Shown piece by piece: positions 24,522 to 32,949 of a DNA stretch of 42,128 bases; the stretch's first letter is position 1; the number at the start of each line of letters is the position of its first letter. Below the pieces are notes generated by a model. It was given only the letters and a program-made list of their open reading frames with translations. It ran no database searches and was not told the DNA's origin. The stretch is from a bacterium (lineage in GTDB: Bacteria > Cyanobacteriota > Vampirovibrionia > Gastranaerophilales > Gastranaerophilaceae), in NCBI GenBank assembly GCA_017467605.1, contig JAFUSQ010000043.1, positions 1-42,128 on the forward strand. Reading direction: 5' to 3'. The position numbers were made by a program, and so were the translations under genes.

Positions 24522-24549
24522 AAAAAAGATACTTGCAAGTATCTTTTTT
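24522..24549. promoter_or_regulatory. 28-bp perfect palindrome, likely XRE operator
   Basis: A6 plus GATACTTGCAAGTATC plus T6, perfectly symmetric, midway between the divergent pilin B and XRE B genes. A third half-site TATCTT lies at 24511-24516. The central TTGCAA could serve as the -35 hexamer for both directions. Perfect dyads in divergent regions are typical operator sites for dimeric HTH proteins. Confidence 0.55.
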
Positions 24550-24630
24550 AGAAAATGTAACAAGCAGGGGTATTATTAAGAACACATCAATGTATTAATT
24601 TATAAAAAAGAAATAGGAATGTAGCATAAA

Positions 24631-24960
24631 ATGTTTTTAGAAAAAAAATTTATTGGTCAAAAATTTAAAGAATACAGAAAAAAATTAGGTTTTAGTCAGG
24701 AAAAGCTTGCCGAAAAAGCTGAATTGGCTCTCAAACATTACGGCAGACTGGAACGTGGCGATTGTATTCCGACTCTGCTAACATTTTTTAAATTAATAGA
24801 AATCTTGGAAATACCAATGTCAGAATTCGGTATTGACATAGAAAATATAGAAAATGAAAACAGAAATAAACTTATAAGAGAAATTTATTTATCTGATACA
24901 AAAGAAATAGATGCATTCCTAAATATTATAAAAACAATAAAAGCTTTAAAATTTAACTAA
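24631..24960 (+). CDS. XRE-family HTH regulator of module B
   Basis: 109 aa. Helix-turn-helix at about residues 8-62 (GQKFKEYRKKLGFSQEKLAEKAEL...RLERGDCIPTLLTFFKLIEIL), then an acidic helical tail with repeated ENIENEN and a C-terminal helix that may dimerise. It is divergent from pseudopilin B and reads towards the convergent Cys-protein gene, which ends eight bases later. Confidence 0.87.
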   Translation: MFLEKKFIGQKFKEYRKKLGFSQEKLAEKAELALKHYGRLERGDCIPTLLTFFKLIEILEIPMSEFGIDIENIENENRNKLIREIYLSDTKEIDAFLNIIKTIKALKFN

Positions 24961-24968
24961 TATTTATA

Positions 24969-25403
24969 TCACCATGTACCTAGTTCTTTACTGCTAAGAA
25001 GCGTTTCCATTTCTTTTTCAGATGTTTTTCTTGAAATTTTCTGTGACAACGCTGTACTTATTAACATAAACTTTTCAAGAGCTTTATCTGTAAACTTAAG
25101 ATATCCATCATTTATATCTCGCAAAATTTTAAAATATTTTCTAAAGAAAAATCCTGGAATCATCATATAATGTAATTCTACAAAATTATAGGACAAATTA
25201 TCTGAAAAATTAGTCAAATTTTTTGTACAATCTCCTTTACAAACACATTTTACATCTACTATTTCATTGCATTTGTTAATTTTCTTTATACACAATACAT
25301 GGGCATTTTGTCCATTATCTTCTAATAAATTTTTCCCGCAATATTCACATTTTAATTCGACTATATCTCCAAAAACATTATTTATAACATTTTCTTGTAC
25401 CAT
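24969..25403 (-). CDS. Cys-rich protein, unknown
   Basis: 144 aa from the ATG at 25401-25403, chosen for AAGGAG upstream; a longer frame overlaps lpxI. The first third has CEYCGK, LCIKK, KC and KCVCKGDC, giving seven cysteines that could bind zinc. The rest is helical with aromatic residues. It follows lpxI by 28 bases and probably shares its transcript. I do not recognise the family. Confidence 0.7.
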   Translation of the reverse strand: MVQENVINNVFGDIVELKCEYCGKNLLEDNGQNAHVLCIKKINKCNEIVDVKCVCKGDCTKNLTNFSDNLSYNFVELHYMMIPGFFFRKYFKILRDINDGYLKFTDKALEKFMLISTALSQKISRKTSEKEMETLLSSKELGTW

Positions 25404-25431
25404 TATTAAACTCCTTAGTATACATTTATCT

Positions 25432-26268
25432 CTACACAGCCATGATGACGATGTTGTGTTCGTCGGCATATTTGACAACTTTTTCTTGATCTACAATTAT
25501 GGTTTCATTCGCTTCGACCGCAATCAATGATGCATTCCTGTGTGCCATCGTCCTTAGGGTTCTCATTCCAATCGCAGGAATATCAAAACGTTTATCCTGC
25601 TTAGGTTTTGAAACCTTCACTACAACCGCTCCGTCTTTGGCAAGTTTTGCCCCGCGTTTGATACAAACATCTGTCCCCTCAATCGCCTCAACCGCCATTA
25701 TCATCTTATCTTTTATTACAACAGACTGCCCTACATCAAGTTTTCCCATTTCCTTGGCTAACCAAAATCCGTAGTTCACATCTTCCATCTGCGCTTCCGT
25801 CGGTTTGTGTACCCCCAAAACCCCCGCAGGTATCATTAAATTCTTGATAAATATAGTCTGATCAAGTACCTCTACCCCGATTTTTGATAGTTCTTCCACT
25901 ATCATAAGCATTACCTGATCATCATTTAATCTTGATGCCTCTTTGATTAAATCCACCGCTCGTTTATCAAATTTGTGAAGCTGCAGCAAAACTTTTTTAT
26001 GAACTTTACCAAGAAACGTCATCTGCTTAATAGCTTCGTCTTTTAATATCCCCTCAATTCTGTTTACTTCCCCGGGGTGACAGCAATAAACCTTTGAACA
26101 ATATTTTTTCAGTTCCCTAACATTATCTTTTGCAAGCGATATACAAATGACTTCAAATCCGTTTTCTTTAGCGTATTGAGCCATTCTGACAGGTAATATT
26201 CCATCTCCTGCAATTAGTCCCTGTTTATTTTCCAATGTTATTGCCACTATATTTTTCCTCTTTTCCAT
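25432..26268 (-). CDS. lpxI: UDP-2,3-diacylglucosamine pyrophosphatase LpxI
   Basis: 278 aa. DUF1009/LpxI family: IAGDGILPVRMAQYAKE at the N-terminus and KPKQDKRFDIPAIG with the catalytic-type Asp229 near the C-terminus. It hydrolyses UDP-2,3-diacylglucosamine to lipid X, the substrate of LpxB. It lies in the leftward lptD-aldolase-lpxI run, which agrees with an outer-membrane biogenesis unit. It replaces LpxH in organisms that lack it. Confidence 0.93.
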   Translation of the reverse strand: MEKRKNIVAITLENKQGLIAGDGILPVRMAQYAKENGFEVICISLAKDNVRELKKYCSKVYCCHPGEVNRIEGILKDEAIKQMTFLGKVHKKVLLQLHKFDKRAVDLIKEASRLNDDQVMLMIVEELSKIGVEVLDQTIFIKNLMIPAGVLGVHKPTEAQMEDVNYGFWLAKEMGKLDVGQSVVIKDKMIMAVEAIEGTDVCIKRGAKLAKDGAVVVKVSKPKQDKRFDIPAIGMRTLRTMAHRNASLIAVEANETIIVDQEKVVKYADEHNIVIMAV

Positions 26269-26300
26269 TCTGTCTTGTCAATTTTGATTTAGAATCTTAT

Positions 26301-26936
26301 CTAATCAGATTTAGAAATCTTACGTAAATTTTTTATCTTTTTTATTTCGTCTTCTGATAATATTTTAGCACCACCAAGAATTTTTGCACATATTACTGTT
26401 TTTGCATAATATTCAGCAGTTTCCAAATGTAAAAATGCATTCTTTACCGTATCGGAACCAACAATTACACCATGATTTTTCATCAGTACTATATCATATT
26501 TATCAAAATATTGCGAAGTCTTTAAAACCAAATCCTCAGATCCAGGCAGGGCATAATCCGCTAAAGGAATTCCGTCATAACAATAAATAATTTCAGGCAG
26601 AATTCCATCTGTCAAAGCCATACCTGATGCTGAAAATGCTGTTAAATAAGGACTGTGAAAATGAAATATGGCATTCACATCTTTTCGTTTTTTGTAAAAC
26701 TCTATATGCAAAAATTTTTCACTTGACGGCTTCGGATTACCCTCTAAAACATTTCCATCAAAATCTATTAGGGAAAAATCCTCCATAGATAAAAAGCCGT
26801 TTGCACTTCCTGAAGATGTAATTATAATTTTATCCTGAAATCGGGCAGAAATATTACCTGAAATTCCGGGTGTATACCCTCTTTCTCCGGCAAGCATACC
26901 GTAATCAATTAAGTTTTGCTTTAATTTTTCCAACAT
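26301..26936 (-). CDS. Class II aldolase (fuculose-phosphate aldolase type)
   Basis: 211 aa from the ATG at 26934-26936, one base after the lptD stop. The zinc and catalytic residues fall at the same numbers as in E. coli FucA: E73 (SSEKFLH), H92 and H94 (FHFHSPY) and H155 (KNHGVIVG). GYTPGISGNISAR is the N-terminal phosphate site. The substrate is unknown; FucA, ribulose-phosphate epimerase or methylthioribulose dehydratase relatives share these residues. The position inside the LPS gene run suggests sugar-phosphate metabolism. Confidence 0.88.
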   Translation of the reverse strand: MLEKLKQNLIDYGMLAGERGYTPGISGNISARFQDKIIITSSGSANGFLSMEDFSLIDFDGNVLEGNPKPSSEKFLHIEFYKKRKDVNAIFHFHSPYLTAFSASGMALTDGILPEIIYCYDGIPLADYALPGSEDLVLKTSQYFDKYDIVLMKNHGVIVGSDTVKNAFLHLETAEYYAKTVICAKILGGAKILSEDEIKKIKNLRKISKSD

Positions 26937-26937
26937 A

Positions 26938-29295
26938 CTAATCAATTCTTTCCTTATCAGGATCCTCAATATTTATAACTTGAGCATACTCAAGAACTTT
27001 TTTAGGTTTTTCCGGGTGTTTTCTAAATGATATTTTATATTCTGACTTAGGTTCGACCTGCACAGTAGCAGGAGTAAAAGTCAATTTGCGTTCATTTGAT
27101 TTGTCCTTTTTACCCAATTTTTCCGGATTTTTTATAATCATTTTATCGTAATTAACTTTTGTATTTTTAGTATCAAAAGCAACATCTATACCAACATAAG
27201 TCGTTTCTCTAACAGTATCATACCCGAAGCGAAGTTTTAAATCGTCCGGTCCAACCGCAATAACAAATCGGTTTTCCTGAAATACGCGACCGCTTGGAGA
27301 ATCGTCACTAAGGTTAAACACCCCTTGCCAGCCTATAGACAAATATTTACAAACTCTGACAATTTCTGTTAAATATAATGCAGAATGCCCGTATCTATAC
27401 TTGTCATAACGGGGGATAGGAGTTTTATCATCATATGCTGATTGATAATAAGCAACATCTTGCATCCAATTTTTATATTGAAGGTGAACCCTTGGCCCAA
27501 CACGACCGATAAATTGGGTATCACCTGTTCCGTACAATGCAGCAGAACCTTGCATCAGGAAGCTTAAATCTACATAAAATTTATCTTCCGGCCGTTCATA
27601 TGAATACAGTTTTTGAGCAATTTGCGCCATATAACGTAACCTTGTCGTAGTTACGCCATTACTTTTGATATGTTCGCCGTAGTAATTTCTGTCGTTATCT
27701 TCCATTAAACCAAATCCAAGTCTATGCCTAAAGGATAAACCTTTACCTTCCGCTAAAAAATTTGGCAATGAATATCTTTTATCATAAAAAATTTCTGCCA
27801 TATATTTAGGCATTCTTGACCCTAAAAACCATTCGTCCATATATGAATTTGCAGAATATTGCAAATGCAAATTATCATCTAATCTTTGATTACCTTTTAA
27901 GAAGAAAATATTCGCTGCCGTTCCATAACCTAATTCTGTATCATTATAAACATGCTTATATTTTAATGCTCCACCAAAACCAAATTTCTTTTGATAATTT
28001 AAAAATGGTATAACTTTTACAACCGCACCGTTAGGAGCACCAAATACAAATCCGGGACCAATAAACATACCCAGTTTTCTTTTATTACCAAGTTCCGGAT
28101 AACTGGCTTCAAAATAATCTCTGTCTTTATTTGTGTAAGCTGTAATACTTGGCCAAGTAAAATAGTATTTACCTTCTCTGCCAAATCTAACTTTTTTAGC
28201 GGTAAATTTGTCATTATATTTGCCGGCATCTATGTATATTTTTTCGGCATCAATCGTTAATTTATGCCCTTCAGGACGAGTTAAGAATAAAGATTTTTCT
28301 TCATCATTCACAATCATATTTTGGAATTTGGGACCAATCATAGAAGAGTACATTCGATAAATATGAGATTTATCAGAATGAATATTACCTTTTGTTAATA
28401 TCAAATAATCTCCTTGCTGTACGGCTTTTTCGGCAACCATATCCATCATTTGAGAATTTAATTTTGGATTATCCATCAACATTTGTTCTTCATTCATATC
28501 AACTTCAAAATAATCCGCATTAACAGGAGTTCCATCCCTTGTTACAACAACATTTCCTATTGCTTTTAATATGTTTGAATCTTGATTATAAACCATTTTA
28601 TCAGCAACAACTTTTGTATTTTGAGGAGGGACGTAAAGAATAGGTTTGCCTGTAGCAACCATATCGCCGGTTTCTTCGTCATAATTAACATTTTCAGAAT
28701 CAAGCATTAATTCTTTTTGAGTTTTATGTTCAGCAATACCCGTTTCAAAAGACAAAGTATCTGATGATGAAACATTCGCCTGATTATTTATAGAATCGGC
28801 AATAGAACCTTCTTCTAAAACTAAAGATGAATTTTCTTGAGTTTCTTCTTTAACTTTTTTCCTTTTCCAAAATTTAAAACTTTTTTTAGGTTTTTTATCT
28901 GATATTTCTAATTCACTATTTTCATCAAGTTCAGAAAGGTTTTCTTCATAATTTTCACTGACTTCAGGATTTTCAAATTCATCAGCACTTTGAGGTGAAA
29001 TAGAACGGATTTTATTTGTAATAATTAACCTTATTTGCTTGAAAACAGGTATATCATCATCTTTTAAAGGTCTGTAATTTGAACCCGAAACCCCACTGCC
29101 ATCATCAAATCCGTAATCATCATAACCGGAATCATCTCTTATATCAGGCATAACAGTACTCATTGGAGAGCGGAAAAAATTCTGATTTTGAAGATCACCC
29201 ATAGAAACTCCGGGTAAAGCATTCTCCGAATCAATCGCAAATGTTTGATTCATAAAAACTAGTATTAAAAATGTAATATATATAAATTTTTTCAA
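26938..29295 (-). CDS. lptD: LptD/OstA-like outer-membrane protein
   Basis: 785 aa starting at a TTG (29293-29295) with TAAAGGAAT upstream; no ATG fits. Signal peptide (1-20, ending TFA), then an acidic low-complexity region (about 45-200). An OstA/LptA-like domain (about 205-330; ENVNYDEETGDMVATG, ADKMVYNQDSNILKAIGNV) follows, then a long beta-barrel-like stretch (350-710). LptD inserts LPS into the outer leaflet with LptE. The C-terminus after the barrel is Lys-rich, longer than usual. Neighbours lpxI and the aldolase support an LPS role. Confidence 0.85.
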   Translation of the reverse strand: MKKFIYITFLILVFMNQTFAIDSENALPGVSMGDLQNQNFFRSPMSTVMPDIRDDSGYDDYGFDDGSGVSGSNYRPLKDDDIPVFKQIRLIITNKIRSISPQSADEFENPEVSENYEENLSELDENSELEISDKKPKKSFKFWKRKKVKEETQENSSLVLEEGSIADSINNQANVSSSDTLSFETGIAEHKTQKELMLDSENVNYDEETGDMVATGKPILYVPPQNTKVVADKMVYNQDSNILKAIGNVVVTRDGTPVNADYFEVDMNEEQMLMDNPKLNSQMMDMVAEKAVQQGDYLILTKGNIHSDKSHIYRMYSSMIGPKFQNMIVNDEEKSLFLTRPEGHKLTIDAEKIYIDAGKYNDKFTAKKVRFGREGKYYFTWPSITAYTNKDRDYFEASYPELGNKRKLGMFIGPGFVFGAPNGAVVKVIPFLNYQKKFGFGGALKYKHVYNDTELGYGTAANIFFLKGNQRLDDNLHLQYSANSYMDEWFLGSRMPKYMAEIFYDKRYSLPNFLAEGKGLSFRHRLGFGLMEDNDRNYYGEHIKSNGVTTTRLRYMAQIAQKLYSYERPEDKFYVDLSFLMQGSAALYGTGDTQFIGRVGPRVHLQYKNWMQDVAYYQSAYDDKTPIPRYDKYRYGHSALYLTEIVRVCKYLSIGWQGVFNLSDDSPSGRVFQENRFVIAVGPDDLKLRFGYDTVRETTYVGIDVAFDTKNTKVNYDKMIIKNPEKLGKKDKSNERKLTFTPATVQVEPKSEYKISFRKHPEKPKKVLEYAQVINIEDPDKERID

Positions 29296-29312
29296 TTTTT
29301 ATTCCTTTAATT

Positions 29313-30482
29313 TTAGATATAACTTAGCGGATTAGTCGGTTTACCGTTTACACGAACTTCAAAGTGACAGTGAGGGCCTGTACTATATCCGGTAGAACCT
29401 TCACGCCCGATTGTCTGACCTTTAGTAACCCTTTGTCCGTTTGAAACATTTATTGCTGACATATGACCGTATAAAGTTGTTATAGGTTTTCCGTTAACAA
29501 CACCGTGGTCTAATATGACAACTTTTCCATACCCGCCGTACCAGCCTGCATAAATGACTTTACCGTCATTAGATGCTCTGATTGCACCTCCGTTTGGGCC
29601 ACCTATATCAATACCTGAGTGGAAAATCCGGCTTTTAAATATAGGGTGTGTACGCCAGCCGAACGGTGAAGTTATAGGGCCTTGTATAGGTTTTATAAAC
29701 CCTGCTGATGACACTATAACCTGACTTGAACCGGGTTGAGAATTTTTCTTAGTCAAACTTTCAATCATGCTTTGAATACTTGCAGATTGTCTTGCCAATT
29801 CCCTTTCCGAACGTTCATAATAACTTTTATCTTTTTGCAAACGTTCAATCATTGACTTATTTTCGGCAATTGAGCCTTGAATGGAAGCTCTTTGGCTATT
29901 AATATCGCGAATTGAAGCTTCAGCCATTCGTTTTTGATTTTCTACCTGAATTTTCAAAGCTGCAATCTCATCAGCCTTAGCTTTCACAGCCTGCATTCTT
30001 TTATAGTCATCTTTGATAACTATTTTTTCATAATGAAACATATCCATCAAAGAATTAACATCAGTTGCCGAAAGAATCAATTCAAACATACCGAATCTCT
30101 GATGTTTGAAAACCTGACGAATTCGAGACTTCATTTGAGCATCAATTGTTCTAAATTCAATAATGGCATTATTTAATTGTTTTTCCATTGAAGAAAGATT
30201 TGCAATCAAAGCATTATATCTTTGTGTAGTTTCACGAAGCTCAACCTGAGCTCTTTCGAGTTTTTGTTGATTATTACTTAACTTATTTTTTTCATTTCGC
30301 AGTTTTAAATCTGCCTGACGTTTCTTTTGTAAAAAATAATTACGTTTGTTGTTAGCCTGATTTAACTGCTGGGTTAAAGAAGATTTTGTCGGAGCAGCAA
30401 AAGAGGGTACTCCACCTATAAATAAAGTCCCTAATATTAACCAGCTTAGAAATATATTTTTTAATATGTTTTTAATACTCAT
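29313..30482 (-). CDS. M23 peptidase with coiled coil (EnvC-like)
   Basis: 389 aa. Signal anchor (about 8-30), coiled-coil region (32-250), then the LytM/M23 domain: PITSPFGWRTHPIF, HSGIDIG (metal His and Asp), YGHMSAI, and GPHCHFEVRVNGKPTNP with H371 and H373. All metal ligands are present, so it should be an active endopeptidase. EnvC-like proteins act on or activate cleavage of septal peptidoglycan. It lies 17 bases upstream of lptD and nine bases after a 34-aa membrane-peptide gene. Confidence 0.92.
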   Translation of the reverse strand: MSIKNILKNIFLSWLILGTLFIGGVPSFAAPTKSSLTQQLNQANNKRNYFLQKKRQADLKLRNEKNKLSNNQQKLERAQVELRETTQRYNALIANLSSMEKQLNNAIIEFRTIDAQMKSRIRQVFKHQRFGMFELILSATDVNSLMDMFHYEKIVIKDDYKRMQAVKAKADEIAALKIQVENQKRMAEASIRDINSQRASIQGSIAENKSMIERLQKDKSYYERSERELARQSASIQSMIESLTKKNSQPGSSQVIVSSAGFIKPIQGPITSPFGWRTHPIFKSRIFHSGIDIGGPNGGAIRASNDGKVIYAGWYGGYGKVVILDHGVVNGKPITTLYGHMSAINVSNGQRVTKGQTIGREGSTGYSTGPHCHFEVRVNGKPTNPLSYI

Positions 30483-30491
30483 TTTTCTATA

Positions 30492-30596
30492 CTATTTTAC
30501 AAGTAACGGCAACAACATTAAGCCAACAGTCCATGCGATAAATGTCAACGAAATAATCGCCACGATAGCTTTTTGGTGTTTTCTGAAAAATTCCAT
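30492..30596 (-). CDS. 34-residue single-pass membrane peptide
   Basis: MEFFRKHQKAIVAIISLTF (start) runs into a hydrophobic stretch ending LLPLLVK and TAG. GGGGAG lies eight bases upstream. The FFRKHQK start matches the membrane-anchor start of SurA/PpiD-type proteins, but here nothing follows. It lies between cca and the M23 gene in the same orientation. Small size means function cannot be called. Confidence 0.6.
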   Translation of the reverse strand: MEFFRKHQKAIVAIISLTFIAWTVGLMLLPLLVK

Positions 30597-30674
30597 AATT
30601 TCTCCCCTTAACAACACTATTCTACTATTAAAATAAATTATATGCAAATAAAAATATCAACAGATAAAATCTTA

Positions 30675-31763
30675 TTAATATTTTGTAAAAAATTCTTTGG
30701 CAAATAACAATTCATCAGATTTGCTCAATTTTGAATTTTTAATTTTTTTATTCAGGACATAATCAAAACATTTTTGGAATTTTTCTCCTGAGCTATAACC
30801 CAAGTTCAATAAATCATTACCACAAATTTGTAATTTTACATCTTTCAGGTAATCTAAATACCTTAAAGAAACTTTTTTATTTATAGAAAAATACATAATA
30901 ATTGTTTCAAGATTTACTTGCGACATTGTTTTAAAAATTTCAATATCACTATGAAAAGTTTTACTCTTTAAAGTTTTAAAATCATTAACAATCTTTTGCT
31001 CAGTTTTGTTCAACGGTAATTTGTCAATATCAGGAATAAGCCCTGCATAAATTATCCAAATATTTTTCGGATTATATTTGTTAATCAAATTTTCAAAATT
31101 TATTTTAGGCAAATCAAAATTTTTATCAGTAACCAATTTATAAATTTTTTGATTAACAAACTTTTCAAATGCAAGCTGAGAATTTAAGTCAAAAGTTTCT
31201 TTAAGTTCTTTTTGAAGGCGTTTTAAAGACATATCATAATTTATGTTTAGCAAATATTCATCTTGGAGCTTTTTTGTATGATTATCCAAATCAAAGCCAA
31301 AACGAACCGCAAATTTTAATCCTCTGACAATTCTTGTCGGATCATCAATAAAACTTTCATCATGCAAAACCCTTAATTTTTTATTTTTTATATCTTCAAG
31401 ACCGCCGGTAAAATCCTCAATTTCACCTGTTAAAGTATTTTTTGCAAGAGCATTAATCGTAAAATCACGCCTTAAAACATCATCTTTCAAAGAGCATGCT
31501 ATTTTTTCAACTTTAGGCAAATGCCCTTTTTGAGGATAAATTTCTTTACGGGTTGATGCGATATCGATTTCCTGATTATCAATCTTTACTTTTACAGTTC
31601 CAAAAGGTTCGTTAACTCGTAAAATTTCAACATCTTCAAGAGTTTTGGCAAATTCTATAGCATTTCCGACATAAGTTAAATCGACATCAAAACTCTTTTT
31701 GCCCAAAATTTCATCTCGGACAACCCCGCCAATATAATAAAGATTTTTATCTCTTAGTTTCAT
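30675..31763 (-). CDS. cca: CCA-adding tRNA nucleotidyltransferase
   Basis: 362 aa. Class II nucleotidyltransferase: YIGGVVRDEILG (motif A), DVDLT with D26 and D28 (catalytic pair), RRDFTINALAKN (motif B), DFTGGLEDI, and DDPTRIVRGLKFAVRFGF (motif C/D). It adds or repairs the 3' CCA of tRNA. The C-terminal part is divergent and Lys/Asn-rich. There is no good ribosome site before the ATG at 31763. Confidence 0.92.
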   Translation of the reverse strand: MKLRDKNLYYIGGVVRDEILGKKSFDVDLTYVGNAIEFAKTLEDVEILRVNEPFGTVKVKIDNQEIDIASTRKEIYPQKGHLPKVEKIACSLKDDVLRRDFTINALAKNTLTGEIEDFTGGLEDIKNKKLRVLHDESFIDDPTRIVRGLKFAVRFGFDLDNHTKKLQDEYLLNINYDMSLKRLQKELKETFDLNSQLAFEKFVNQKIYKLVTDKNFDLPKINFENLINKYNPKNIWIIYAGLIPDIDKLPLNKTEQKIVNDFKTLKSKTFHSDIEIFKTMSQVNLETIIMYFSINKKVSLRYLDYLKDVKLQICGNDLLNLGYSSGEKFQKCFDYVLNKKIKNSKLSKSDELLFAKEFFTKY

Positions 31764-31805
31764 AGAGTTATATTAACTCAAAATAATATACTCAACAAGC
31801 TATTA

Positions 31806-32861
31806 CTATTGCCAAGGATAATCTTTTGAAATTATCCAACCATCTTTCATAATAAGTGCGGCACAAAAAAGTCCAGATGTACTACAAGAACGCAAAATTT
31901 CATCTCTTGAAAATTCAGAACCCCTTGGCACAGGTTGAATTGGATTCCGGTTATTCAAGTCAGATTCAAGAAAATATGAAAATACAAAAATATCTTTTCC
32001 ATACACATTTGGTTTAGAATTTCCATTAATATCAATAAATAATAATCTATATCCCGGAGAAAAACTAACCATTATTTCCGTTCCATCAAGAAGTATAAGC
32101 TTTGACATTCTTCCTACATTAAGATAATAAGTGTAAGAAGAATCGGAATATTCCGGCATAGAGCATTCCCCGCTATGCTCACATTCACAATTCTTGGCAG
32201 TTTTTAAATATGGAATAAGATAAGTATTATTAAAACGTACTATATCCGCGCAAGATACCCAAGAAAAATCCCAGCCTGAAATTTCACCATAATCCGCTTC
32301 GGCGAGCTTTGTAGCTTGAGAAATTTGCGAATAAGCACGTTTTAACTTACTGACTATTTGAAGTTTTTGATATTTAGAAATCAAATTCGGAATAGTCATC
32401 GCTGCAACTACACCGATTATGCCGATTGTTATGAGAGTTTCTGCCAGAGTAAACCCCGCCTTCTTTTCCCCTCGCCCTGCGGGAGAGGGGGCAGGGGAGA
32501 GGGGGCAATGCGTGAGTTGTGAATCATGAATATCTTTACGGTTATTAATCCCCCCGTCATTGCGAGGAGGACGTAAGTCCGACGAAGCAATCCAGTCGTT
32601 TCTGTACGAATTTTTCTGGATTGCCGCGCACTCACTGTCTTGGATTTGCTCCACGCTCGAAAAGTTTCGCAATTGCAGCTTCGTTGCAGTTTGCTCAATT
32701 TTCTCGCTATCCGGACTCGCTTTGCTCCGTCCGTCCGCAAATCCGCCGTCGTTCGTGCTCGCAATGACAGTAACGTCATTGCGAGGGGGATTGGGTTTGT
32801 AATTTAACTCATTGTCATTATATTTACCCCCATTTTTAATTTTCAATTTTAATAAATCCAT
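31806..32861 (-). CDS. Pseudopilin of XRE module C, leader of about 135 residues
   Basis: 351 aa. The prepilin site GFTLAETLITIGIIGVVAAMTIP starts near residue 136. Everything before it is repeat-derived: the DNA 32465-32507 (GC-rich hairpins) and 32555-32797 (CGTCATTGCGAG palindromes) read in frame through the leader, giving SPAPSPAGRGE and PPRND..ASTNDGGFADGRSK. The extracytoplasmic domain keeps the DINGNSKPN..GKDIFVF block. AGGAGGT lies eight bases upstream. Processing at Gly136 would release an unusually long leader, or one of the leader parts is used differently. Confidence 0.85.
   Translation of the reverse strand: MDLLKLKIKNGGKYNDNELNYKPNPPRNDVTVIASTNDGGFADGRSKASPDSEKIEQTATKLQLRNFSSVEQIQDSECAAIQKNSYRNDWIASSDLRPPRNDGGINNRKDIHDSQLTHCPLSPAPSPAGRGEKKAGFTLAETLITIGIIGVVAAMTIPNLISKYQKLQIVSKLKRAYSQISQATKLAEADYGEISGWDFSWVSCADIVRFNNTYLIPYLKTAKNCECEHSGECSMPEYSDSSYTYYLNVGRMSKLILLDGTEIMVSFSPGYRLLFIDINGNSKPNVYGKDIFVFSYFLESDLNNRNPIQPVPRGSEFSRDEILRSCSTSGLFCAALIMKDGWIISKDYPWQ
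32465..32507. repeat. GC-rich palindromic repeat in leader C
   Basis: Contains CCCCTCGCCCTGCGGGAGAGGGG and a second GAGAGGGGGC arm. It is in frame with the leader and adjacent to the prepilin site. Confidence 0.6.
32555..32797. repeat. CGTCATTGCGAG palindromic repeat cluster in leader C
   Basis: CGTCATTGCGAG at 32555-32566 and CTCGCAATGACA at 32758-32769 are inverted ends; a further CGTCATTGCGAG lies at 32774-32785. Within lie direct and inverted GAAGCAATCCAG/CTGGATTGC words (32584-32624). The whole unit is translated in the pseudopilin leader. It is closely similar to 41935-42128 on the opposite strand. Confidence 0.75.
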
Positions 32862-32898
32862 TTTTACCTCCTTTTATATAACTTTAAATGTTAAATAC

Positions 32899-32927
32899 AT
32901 AATATCAAAATCGATAGGATTGTGCAA
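32899..32927 (-). promoter_or_regulatory. Promoter of pseudopilin C
   Basis: Read leftward: TTGCAC, 17 bases, TATTAT. AACATTAA is directly repeated at 32926-32933 and 32939-32946, and AATGTT lies at 32887-32892, so three half-sites flank the promoter. Confidence 0.65.
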
Positions 32928-32949
32928 CATTAATGAATAACATTAAATT

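Noticed and set aside
32555..32797. CRISPR array
   Set aside because: The repeats are inverted and of different lengths, with no regular spacers; no cas genes are present.
32429..32802. Open frames of 80-116 codons over the leader repeats, on both strands
   Set aside because: Palindromic GC-rich repeats give long open frames by composition; only the one continuous with the prepilin site has a ribosome site and a downstream domain.
31806..32861. Leader of C as a simple mis-annotated start
   Set aside because: There is no ATG with a ribosome site nearer the prepilin site, while the distal ATG has AGGAGGT and a good promoter; but translation start should still be tested.
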